64,000 nt of DNA. Source: Porites lobata (Eukaryota > Cnidaria > Anthozoa > Scleractinia > Poritidae). The notes beneath the pieces were generated by a model that saw only the letters and a program-made list of their open reading frames with translations, made no database searches and was not told where the DNA came from. The first letter of the stretch is position 1; each line of letters starts with the position of its first letter. Of the stretch, positions 1 to 10,328 are shown one piece after another. The position numbers and the translations under genes are program-made. The stretch is from contig CALNXK010000045.1 in NCBI GenBank assembly GCA_942486035.1, positions 1,032,501 through 1,096,500 of the forward strand. Direction: 5' to 3'.

Positions 1-119
1 TGAACATCAGCATGATAATTATGCATTTTTTACATAATAATTATTGCCCCAGTTTAGTATAAAGCTTCATGTTTTCTAACTAATTGTCCTAATTAGTATT
101 TTTCTTTTTATTTCAACAG

Positions 120-3100
120 GGATCTTCGTCATGACAACATTGTTGCATTTAGAGGAATGAATATTTTGCAAAGTGATATTGTACATGAGAAATTTACTCT
201 AAAAGCAGGCAGTCCTTTCCTAGTAATGGAATACATCCCTAAGAATCTGTACAGATTTGTGGAAGATCACAAAACTCCTGAATCTCAGGGACTTCCCAGA
301 GGTCAGGTGTGGACTATTGGCAGAGGAATGGCTCATGGTTTGATGTACCTGCATGGTTTGAATCCACCCATAAGCCACAGAGACTTGAAGCCTGATAATA
401 TTCTGGTAAGTCTTTCTCTTTTTAAGACTTAGTTGTTATTTCTTTTTTTGAGTAAAGACTGTGTGATTGTTCCATTAGATCCACTGAATTCTGAGACTTT
501 CTGTGGGTATTTCTGATTGCTGTTGATGAGACAATGCTCTTAGAGATGAAAGTGGCAAGCACATCCCGGGGGGCACTCCCCTATAAAAGTGATGGAAGAC
601 CCCCCCCCCCTCCCCGGGGAACGCTTTACCATTCTGGTCAAGTTTGACAATGTAAGTTTTGCAATGATGGCAAAAAAATGTGCCGAAAAGTGCGCTCCAC
701 ATTTATTAAGTAATGGGTATCCAACAATGAATGAATCCTATTTTCAAATTTTCTTGAATGACTGAATGCCTCCATGGTGTGATTTGTGTACGCTAGGGAA
801 GGAAATGAATCCGGGGATGTGGTATATTATTTTTATAGGCCATGTGGCTAAATGATTTATAATTTGAGTTTTGTTCATTTGATTGCATTATTAGCTGGAT
901 GTCAGGAGTTTGAGGGTTAAATTAGCGGACTTTGGTTTGTCACGGACAGTAGAAAGAACTGGAAATGATCTCTCTTTATTCCATTCACGCTGGTCAGCTC
1001 CTGAGGTTTGGGAAGATTACATGTACTTTGATGAAGAACCTGTAGAAGGTAAAGGTCCATGAAAACACAGATTGTCAATGAACTTATTTACATTTCATTA
1101 AAATTATATAAAGGTGTTCCTGAATTTTTTTGTTTTGTAAAATTACTAATGATATCAAACACAGACCACAATTTTTGGGCAACACTGTTTATTGACTAGC
1201 AAATCAGACTTGAGATCAATAAATGAAACTACTGGGGGTGGAGTGGGTGGGAAAATGTTGACAAGCTCCAAACTGGCTGAAAGGGCCTAAGTGATCTGGA
1301 AGACGATTTACTGCGGCAGCTACTATACTGACAGCTAAGGAGCATGTTCTCATTTGGTAATTACCCTTCATCACCTTGGGTGATTTTGGTTGTCTGAATT
1401 GTAATAATAGTGCTCGAAATAACTGTAGGAAAACGTACTACAACAATCAGTCAATAAAAATATTTCTATTTAAAATACTTTCAGCTAAGAATGACTATGT
1501 TGGTGCTGGATTTAATATTTTACTCTAAATTACCACTTCACCTCCAGAGAATGAGGCTCTTGAAGACCAGCCCACAGAAGATTTTACTGATAGCCAAGAC
1601 GATGAGTTATTTTTCCTGCGTGCTGACATCTACTCTTATGGACAAGTGGTAGCTTACACTTTAACAGGAAAGATGCCATGGCATGGCCGGAACTCCGTGA
1701 GTGTAGAAGGAATTCAAAATAATATGATTCAGTCTCTTGATCAGGTCGAGATTCCTGAGGAACTGAGTGGAAAACTGAGGAGTGTTATTCATGACTGTCG
1801 CCTGGAAGACCCACAAGCACGTCCTACAGCTGATAGATTAGTTCTAGATTACTTTAGTGGTAAGGGCATCATTTTATTAATTTTATTTTATAGACACGAG
1901 TGTTTTACTGGAAAATATACCACTCGTAAAATTCATAAAAACTACATCCAGGACCCGAGTGGTTTATTTTCCATAATCTCACGCGTGAGTTTATTTGATG
2001 ATGTAATTTTGGTAATTTCCCTTTATCATTTTATCGATGTCATTTTGTCGTAGGTGATATGAATCCTTATCAAGCTGAAGCTAAAAGTGCTGAATTCTTC
2101 TCGTGTGGCTTCCTTCAGCACACTTCTATTTTTGTTGCAGAGAGCTTGGTTGATGGGGTAAAGATTTGGCTTAATTCTGAGGCACAGTTGAGTGACACAA
2201 ATTCTCCTGCCCAGCTTATCGTGCATTACTTAACAGGGATATCCCCTGGGTAAAAGGGTCATTTATTGAAGTGAAGGTACCCAAATACTGAAATAGGGGT
2301 TTAAAATGAATGGTCACGCCCAGGGATTTTGTCTAGTGACTCAAAAGTTAGAACCACTTTTCACAGCATCAAAAAGAGCACTAAAAAAGTGCTGCTTTCA
2401 TTTTTATGGTCACACTTTAGGATTTCTTCCACAGACTTAAAAGAACCACCCTGTACAGCACAAACAATACCACAGGAAACTGATGCTCAGTAGCTTTCAT
2501 TTGGATGGTCACACTTAAGGATTTTATTCACAAACTGAAAAGGTACAAGTACCTTAATACATGGCTCAATAATTGACCCAGGAAGTGGAATGGTAACTGT
2601 ATCAATTATTCAATTTAATTCATTGCAATTTTGACCTGAGCTTAGTTTTGCTGCTTTTCAATCAATTAGTCCAGTGAAGGATTCTTCAAGACTGGAGTAC
2701 GTCCCCAAGGATTTCCTGCTCAGTGTCTTTTGTGCAAAGTGGAAGTGGGAAATGAAGAATATAACAACGTTCCCAAAGAATGGACATACGAGCAAAAATA
2801 CCGGGGGTATTATGATCACTTTAGACAGGTATAGAAAATATACATAAGACGTTTTAACGGGAAGTGGGAAAGGAACAACCTGGCACGCGCGAGAACGCAA
2901 GGGGCACGCGAGGAAAAGGTTCCCCGACTTTCTCCCTCGCGTACGCCCGATTTTTCCTTCCCCTCTCTCGAACCCCTGTGGTACAGAGACGTAAGCAGTG
3001 CACTCGAGGAAGCCACCCTGTCCACAGAGTTTTTCACAAAGAAACCTTTTCTGAGGGAAAAGCCCTGGTAGCATGCGTAGCAGGCGCTTAGAGGTAATGG

Positions 3101-5345
3101 GCGCAAGAAAGATCGGGGTGCGCGAGGGAGACACATTTTGGGGAAGTTGAAGACAGATCTACAGTAAGGTAAGAAAACAAAACTCTGCACGAAGCTTTTC
3201 CAGCCACAGCAGAATAGCGACACCTTAATTTCCAGATAGAGTTGTTCTTTTAAATGTATCTGGTTCGTTGAAAAATTTTCACTTTCGGCTCGGAAGTGGG
3301 GAAAGGGGCTTAAATCTAAAATTGAAGGTAAATCTGAGGATTATCTCCCCCACAAAAGCGAAAAAACTAGTCGTAAGTTTTATTTTTTACGCCGTTTTCT
3401 AATGATCAGGTGTTTTTCTTCCCAGTCTTTAAACATTTTTCCGTTCCAAATTAAATGCAGTAGTTTGCTCGCGGGCTCTCTCGGTCACCTACTCCTAAAC
3501 CAAGACAACTTGCTTGCTGCAAGGTGTAACTGCAATAAACCATTGACATAGACTCTGGCGTCGTAAGACCATTGAGTGTTTTTTTTTTTTGCATGTCTAG
3601 GCGGCCATCGATAAGACGATAGAAGAACTTCCCGCCATTGCGCTTAAATCTTTGATCACTTCCCGAGAGGACGAGGAGGAGCGACAGGAAATCCAGCTTT
3701 CATTTGGCCAGACAACATACTGTCATCACAGGGCCGTAAGAGAGATCTGGAGGAAACTTGAGGAGTCTAACAAAAGAGAGCTTGTCGTGTGTAAGAATAT
3801 AGTACATCCTGTTTTTAGCACCTCATTTGGGCTCCATGTGGCAGTGCATACGGCGGACAAACCGCAGAAATTTATATTTGCAAGAAGATCTAATCGAGGT
3901 TAGTTATTTTAGGGGACAGACTCGTGGTTTAACATGGCGCGAGACAATCTCTCTAATTTTTGGCGCTCAACGTTATGTCCTCACTTGCCTGAAACTGTTT
4001 TGCGCTGTCCCCAGGGCCCTTTTCTATTCACAGGGATTTGTAGGGAAAACCACCCTTGGAGCTAGGTTGAAATTTGAAGGTAGGCATTCGACAAAGGTTA
4101 CCGGTCATTTCGCCCCGGTTACTTATTCCTCGTTCTATAAGCCAGAAAGCAAAACAAGCACGCTTCAAATATAATATTTCTCGTTCTAGAAAAGGGGGCT
4201 ATTTCATTTTGAAGCGTGATAAATGACTCGAAAATAGGGGGCTAAGTAACCCGGGGCGAAATGACCGGTTACCTAGACGAATGCCTTATTTCTGTTACGA
4301 ACTCTTTCGAGTTTGTTACCGTTTCTATAGCAACTGCTGATCAGTTAAAATACGTGCTTACAATAAAATGAACCAATCAGATCTCAGATCAGTCAGGTGT
4401 ACCTGGTGCCAAAAAGCGCGGGAAAAAGCATGGGAGCAAGTCATGAGGCTTTTGACTTCCTTTTAATTTGTTGAGAAAGTGGCGCGAGATTTTCAGGCAA
4501 TCAAAAAGCGTAGCAATTCAAGGTAAAGGCAATGACTTAACAATAACTTAAGTAGTGTGTTTGAAACTAGCAATACACTAAGAGAGGTAGATCAAAGATA
4601 GTTTGACAATTGTGATAGTCTTAATTTCTTTTTAAATTGTCCTATAGATAGTAGTGTTTTTATTTCTTGCGGCAACGACTACCATAATCTATTTCCAGTA
4701 AAGCGAACAGAAAATTGTTGATATAATTTGTGGGGATCTTAGGAAGAGCAAGACGTATTCAGGTTTTGCTTTCTCCTTAATTGCTTGACATGGTTTCCCC
4801 GGCATTTGGTTTTAGAGGGAATGGCAACTCCCGGCAAATTCACTTGTGGAGCCGTGGAGAGCGCCTCAGTAAAGGACTATGTCTACAAAGATGGCCAAGC
4901 TTACGTGGACCTGATCCAGACAGCCGCGCGAGGACTGGAGGAAGAACTTCGTGTCGAGCTGAAAGGAAGCGATATCGAGGCTCTTTGCCTCACAACCGTA
5001 TACCTCAAGTTCGACACGCACGAGTGGGGTTGTTGTTGCTACGTCGACCTGTTGGATCCCCGAGTCTCGCCCGAACGCCGACTGACGTACAAGCAGATAG
5101 AGTCTAGGTTCACCTCAGGCCCAAAGGACAAGTTCAAGCACGAGGAAGTGGTTGCTGTGGACTTTGAACTATCGGGGATGGTCGAGTTCGTACGGGACAA
5201 TTACGAAGATTTTGCCAGCTCTGCTAAGCTGGTGGTAGTGAAAGTTTTGCAATCTTTTTTTGGAGTTGCTGCTGTGGAGAGAGCCTTTCGTGTTTACATG
5301 GAAGATCGAGAGAGCGTTTCCCAAAATGCTGATTTGCAAATTTAA
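120..5345 (+). CDS. Kinase / Nudix-like fusion gene, copy A (5' end outside window)
   Basis: Seven exons are readable: 120-405, 895-1048, 1548-1859, 2054-2157, 2670-2828, 3601-3898 and 4816-5345 (stop). All have AG/GT borders and matching phases, and each has the same length as its copy B counterpart. Exons 1-2 (N-terminus and ATP-binding loop) lie left of the window. Visible kinase parts are the alpha-C region (RHDNIV), HRDLKPDN, DFG, SAPE and the DPQARP motif. The linker exon has CLLC, and the last two exons form the Nudix-like domain. The reading frame is intact and looks functional. Oddities: the donor after 3898 is GTTAGT (GTAAGT in copy B), and the frame meets a stop at once if that intron is retained, which would remove most of the Nudix-like part. 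The donor after 2157 follows GGG rather than GAG. The gene assignment is solid; substrate and pathway are unknown. Confidence 0.85.
1900..1990. repeat. Short inverted repeat in intron 5, both copies
   Basis: GGAAAATATACCACTCG and its near complement CGAGTGGTTTATTTTCC face each other about 30 bp apart. The same structure lies at about 15343-15405 in copy B. It resembles the end of a larger element, which fits the long insertion that follows it only in copy B. Confidence 0.5.
2300..2570. repeat. Dispersed 106-bp monomers, copy A intron 6
   Basis: About two and a half degenerate units of the monomer recognised by TTCATTTGAATGGTCACAC, GGATTTCATCCACAGAC and CAGCATAATAAACAGTACC. The same lies at about 16390-16640 in copy B, so these units were in place before the duplication. 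Confidence 0.7.
4083..4285. mobile_element. Intronic inverted-repeat element, copy A intron 8
   Basis: Imperfect terminal inverted repeats of roughly 40 bp begin GGCATTCG and share the core GTTACCGGTCATTTCGCCCC. They flank a 120-bp centre. No coding capacity: a non-autonomous, MITE-like element. It occurs at the same place in copy B, so it was present before the duplication. Confidence 0.65.
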
Positions 5346-7240
5346 GCCACCTTGTTCCGGGAACGGGTCAAAAATTTTTTAGAGAGCAACTAAACAAAAT
5401 GCAAATCTCACACTGGAAACTTGTACCCTTCATTTATTTGTTAAGAAGGCTACATCAAGTAAATGACATTTTCGCAATTTAGCTAGAAAACAAAAGATTA
5501 CTGAACTAAGGAACAGATTTTAAGGGAGGCTACAGCTCACTGCTGGTACAATCTTCTTCTCAGTTTTACAACGACTCCGGCTAAAAATATATTCAATTGT
5601 AAAAGAAATTGTAGAAATAGCTTATTCGAGAAAACTCCCTCCTCAAATGATAAGAGCCACATGGTGGCGAAGAATACCATACTTTATATGAAAGAAGATC
5701 ATCGCAGTTATAAACGTGAAAAGAGAGCCTGAAAAAAATTCATATCTCATTATCATTTTCATTTAAATAATTGTTTGTGTGTTTATATGTCACCTTCATC
5801 ACATTTACTTACTTATTTATATATCTTTTACTTAGCCCATAATGAAATGGTTAACTAAAGCAGTGCTGTACATTTTTTAAATACACAATAGTTTATGTAA
5901 TTTAAGTCTATATCTACATTGGAATACGAAAACCGAACTGGTGAGAAAAAGGCCTCACTTGCACAACAGGATTACTGTGACGTAACTCCTTCAAGTTGCG
6001 CGCGAAAGCTCACGGCGGTTGCCGGTTAACATTTGAAGAAATTGTGCATGATGTGAAATGATGTGAATTTGAAACTTTATTTCTACTTCGTTTTGGAAAG
6101 AAAACTGTTAGTACCTTTCTGAGGCATCGCCTGCAATTGTTATGATCTCTTATATTTGCACAGACATTATCGTATCGAAAGCATATTTTTGAAATATGAG
6201 CAGGAAACGAGCAGCGACCTTTCAAGTTTGAAACAACCAAGAAAGTTGGAAGTTCAGGACTTGTACGCTAAAATATAACTATCTTTAAACATGGATTGAT
6301 GGTAGTCGACTCAGGCACGTAGGGCCAGCTGTGGTACCACGGTTTGAAACGTGCGGAAAGAGAGTCAAAAAACAAGGTTTCATCCACCGTTAACTGTTTA
6401 TTTTTTTCTGCTTTATCTACGCGAATTTTATTATAGTTTTCTTCGGACTGAGTTGGCTTTCCCTTTTCGGCGCTGACTCTCTTTCCAGGTCTGTTCACTG
6501 TGCCCCTGATGAGAATGACAGACCTTCTGAGCAGACTAAACTTTTTAAATTGACATCAGTCTATGTTCCCATCTATATTAGTGAGCTCACTAGAACTTAA
6601 TAACAGTGTGACATAGCTATTTATCTATGTAATTCTCGTACCATAGCTAAATGAGTATTTACCACTTACTCATCAGCATATGGGGCGGGGGGGCTGGGGG
6701 GGCTGCAGCGCCCCCCCCCTGTCGGAAAAAAAATAGTATTATTCGGGCAAAACTGATGTACCGTTCGGGCAAAGACACAGTAAAAAATATTTTATTATTT
6801 AATATCTTGATTTATTTGTTTTCATCCCACATCTCGCCTAATCTTCTAACTGATCTCTGTACTACTTCACGGGATGGCTGTTATTACTCGGAGTTAGAAC
6901 ATTGAGTTCTGCCGAGGGACTGGGAATGATAATCAAGACTGCGCTGGGACTGGAACTGCGTATGAGTTGGCGGCCGTGTTGATTTATGTCTGTGACAAAC
7001 AAGTTTCATTCGGGCAAATTATGTTCAGCCCCCCCAACAAAATTTTTCCCGTACGCCGGTCCACTTACTTAATGCTATACATTCTTATTAAAAGTAACTA
7101 ACGTATTTGTGGCTATTTTTGCCGCAGCTACATGTAGTTTATGCTCAATGAATTAATGTGTGGTCATTGAACTACTGGTGTGGTTATTGAACTGTTGCGT
7201 ACTTATTGAACTGCTGTGTGGTTATTGAACTAACAAAAAA
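5346..7240. other. 3' flank of copy A and a copy-A-specific block
   Basis: The first 400 bp (to about 5745) aligns with the flank of copy B. From about 5750 to 7240 copy A has sequence not found at the equivalent place in copy B. It includes a G/C homopolymer-rich hairpin-like segment (6680-6720) and repeated TTCGGGCAAA motifs (about 6740, 6767 and 7008), probably one dispersed repeat from about 6670 to 7070. Short frames at 6010-6498 (-) and 6651-6905 (+) lack splice or family support. No gene is recognised. Confidence 0.5.
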
Positions 7241-7465
7241 GAAAACTGTATCTAAAAATAAACCGGGCCTTGAAAATATGAGAGTTGTTCACTCCGCATT
7301 ATGGGGAGCCTGCTAGCAGCCTAGGTTATAGGCTCTTAGTTCTTGTAATCCTGCCTTTTTATTTAAGTTTTGTGAAGGAAAACAATTAATGGATGTACCC
7401 CCCAATCCTCTCACCTAGATCAAGTGCCCTCCTCGGGTGCTGAATAGGCCCCACCCCTCTCGAAG
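7240..7465. repeat. Duplicated segment, copy A side of the distal flank
   Basis: This block, from TCTAAAAATAAACCGGGCC to the GGCCCCACCC stretch, reappears at about 20127-20355 with scattered differences and one 15-20 bp indel. It shows that the tandem duplication extends beyond the kinase genes themselves. Confidence 0.75.
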
Positions 7466-7669
7466 AAGAACTTACAGAATAAACAAGGAGTTAAAACCAG
7501 TTTGACCCACTTTTAAACCTCATTCATAAATCATTATAACTATTTACACTTAATGCTATGCCCAAAACTGCTATAAGGGTCATAACCCATCACACCTGCC
7601 ACGGTTGAGCTCACTTGATGTTACAGGTGATCAAAGTGGCCAGCTTAAGGTGACACTATAAATTTATCA

Positions 7670-8400
7670 TATGTCTGTTTCCATTAAACAAGTGTGAAAG
7701 ATTTTTTGAGTAGCCAAATCCTGGAAAAACCCTGGAAAAATTTCCAGAAATGCAACGAAAAATCCTTGATAAATTTTTTTACCTTGTTGATCTGTCATCT
7801 TCCATTCTGAAGGTATCAGCTGAAGACTACTTTGAAACTGTTCTTGGGCTTCAAACCCTGACCCTGTTGAGGACAATTTAACCCTTTAAGTCCCAAGAGT
7901 GACTAACATCAATTTTCTCTTGACAATATCAGTATATGATCAAATAGAAAGGTAATGAGAATTAACAAAATGATCACTTAAGGAAATCTGAGTTGATCTT
8001 TTAACAAAATCTCTTCAGCAGTCTTTCAAGAAATGTGTGGAGGCCAGTGTGAATAATAATTTGTATGTTGATCTTGGGGCTTAAAGGGGTAAATCTTTCA
8101 TTTTGCTGTCCTGTTTAAGACAAGAGACCTTATCTCATGACCCTGAATCATTTGTTTTGCATAAATAATTATGGTAGGTAATTTTTAAACTGACATCGTG
8201 GAGTTTTTTCGAAAAATTGTTGGTACCACATAAACAGACCGCTCATGACCAATCTTTACCCTTGTCTGCTCCAAAAAGATACCCTGTTCAAGGAGCTAAA
8301 CGGTGAAAATGTGTAAAACTTTTATAAGGCCCTAAAAACCATACCATGTCCAACGGCACATAGCCATATAGGCCAAAAAAGGAAGTGCCCACCCGCCAGT
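7670..8400. repeat. Dispersed repeat, related to 29690-30115
   Basis: The phrases TCCTGTTTAAGACAAG and CATACC(A/C)TGTCCAACGGCACATA occur in the same order here and near 29790-30075. The arms between them are diverged. No coding frame of note. Class unknown. Confidence 0.5.
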
Positions 8401-8774
8401 GTGAGGACACGGTAAATTAATGGCCGTCATTCTCGATTTTTATCTTCATGACAAAATTAGAGGCTCACCGGAATGACTCATTCTAGAATGAGGTCATTCA
8501 ATTTCCATATATTTCTCTGTATTTGTTTACATGATAACCGAACAACATTTTGTTCCTGTTTAAGTCATTCCAATTTTCATTCAGAATGAAATCCTCATTC
8601 TAGTTCAAAATTTCATTCTGATATCACGTAAACTGAAAATGACCTTCATTCCAGATTGAAAATCGCAAGTGGTTATGCAGAATTTGGGGGGACAAATAAG
8701 GTGCATTACGGGAAATGTGGAATTGGCGTATTTCGCGCCATCTTTTAAGTGTTTTAATAATTCAAAATGAAGAA

Positions 8775-9501
8775 TAAGGGCCAAGTCGCACTAGAGGACA
8801 AAACTGTTTATTTATGTCAAAAATCTGTCATCACAATGAAAAACCAAGTGCGACCGGTTTGTTCACCAAAGGACAAAATTTGGTCGCAGACGGACAAACT
8901 TCAAAGATGCCGTCGACTACCTCTGGAGCAGGCCAAATTGAGACAAATTTTGGAAAACAATAGCAAGGGTGTTTTAATTCGGAAATGATTTGACAGGTGA
9001 TTTGTAGCAGAGTCTCTATGCTATAGACTTCGTTGTAAAATTAATCACGTTCTCATTTCGCAACAACATGAATTCCGGCGCGGGCGACAATTTTTTTCCG
9101 CACGAATATCCACAATATCCACCAGGATGGATCTATCCTTTGCCAGGCCCTTACATGTTTAATGATCGAGGAAATCCCAGCCCATCTTCTTCGACCATGA
9201 GTGCTGACTCGTTGCCAGAATCCCTCCGGTTCAGCGAAGATTTAATGCCGCCATCAACCCCATGTTCTTAGCCCCGTGCATCTTCGTCAGCCGAGAACAA
9301 GAAGGCTCAGGACAGATGGAGTATAGAAGCTTTTAGTTCACTGAACTGAGGGCTGAAAAGCATGGTGTTGTGTTTTGTTCACAGATTTTGTTCTTAAGTG
9401 CGACTGTAGCTTTCCGGACAAATTTTTTGTCACTGGCCGATTTCAAGTCGGATTTGTCCAGAACAAATCTGAAATTGCCCTCTAGTGCGACTTGGCCCTT
9501 A
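8775..9501. mobile_element. Non-autonomous DNA transposon with 23-bp perfect terminal inverted repeats
   Basis: The left end TAAGGGCCAAGTCGCACTAG is the exact complement of the right end; the match runs 23 bp in all. Just inside both ends are several copies of GGACAAA in opposite orientation, as expected of subterminal transposase sites. The interior holds two short open frames: 8767-8988, which begins just outside the left end, and 9068-9271, a 67-codon Pro/Tyr/Ser-rich frame that may be a relic of an element protein. There is no transposase domain. The target duplication is unclear because the flanking TAA/TTA merges with the repeat. The superfamily is uncertain; PIF/Harbinger is possible. 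Confidence 0.75.
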
Positions 9502-9889
9502 AGATCTGCATGCGTGAGGTAGCTTTGTTGTCACCACAAAGTATCCCCAAAGGACTTCGTTGTCTTCATTGTTCGTTTTACAATACAAGTAACAATTCGC
9601 TATAGTCAAAAGGTTGGAACTACGTTCACTAAAACAACATCATTTCTCTCCGCGCATTTCTTATATGAACAGTTGCAATCGTATAGTAAAACCCTCAAGA
9701 TAAGATGCTGAGGCGAGAAGGTCAACGATCGCGCGTTTAATTTCACAGTTCTAACAACAATTTGTGCTACATAATATTAAAATGCACAATTTCACTCACC
9801 AAACGTAGATATCTTATGAAGTATGAATCAGTCTAACGTGCAGAATACCTGCATCAGTTCGCTCTTCCTCCTTTTCCCCACGTCATATC

Positions 9890-10111
9890 TTACATCAAGT
9901 TTGATTGGCTCAAGTCCCTTCGCCTAATATGGAGACAACTGCACCGAGAAAACCAATGAAAAACGCTGTACTATTCAACAGCATTTTCCGGGAATCCCCT
10001 TACAGACTTCGGCCATCTTGGTTTAGGACTTCAGAGCTGAGTACCTGCAACTGGCAACGAAGTACCAGTTATATGCAGTAGACGAAATACAGGGATCGGT
10101 CTTAAAGAATC
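9890..10111 (+). promoter_or_regulatory. Probable promoter of copy B with kappaB, STAT and CCAAT-type motifs
   Basis: Just upstream of the first ATG are an inverted CCAAT box (GATTGGCT, about 9902-9909), a direct ACCAAT (about 9951-9956), a kappaB-type decamer GGGAATCCCC (9990-9999) overlapping a STAT-type TTCCGGGAA (9986-9994), and a YY1-like GGCCATCTTG (10011-10020). There is no TATA box. Motifs this short occur by chance, so the call rests on their crowding beside a predicted start. Confidence 0.4.
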
Positions 10112-10328
10112 ATGACTCATTTGGCTGATAACTTTGCAAGTTTATCGTTAAAGGATGTCGCGGGAAATAGGTTCGCATTATTAAACAAAATTCAGGAACA
10201 AGTCTGTTCTGCAATCAGCGCTCTTCACAGTGGAAAAGACCTGTTATCAATAAAAAAGAATGTTCAATACATCTTGGAGCAAGTCAACAAGAACCTAGAT
10301 TTGATCAAGGCTTCATGCAAGGAAGAAG
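10112..10328 (+). CDS. Candidate first coding exon of copy B
   Basis: An ATG-initiated frame of 72 codons ends in a phase-1 donor (GAAG|GTACTA). That phase fits the kinase exon acceptor at 12924/12925, giving Glu-Glu-Ala across the junction. The peptide is helix-rich, with regularly spaced Leu, Ile and Val and no membrane segment or signal peptide. I recognise no family. The frame would run only three codons past the donor, as expected for an exon. Alternative upstream exons cannot be excluded without transcripts. Confidence 0.6.
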
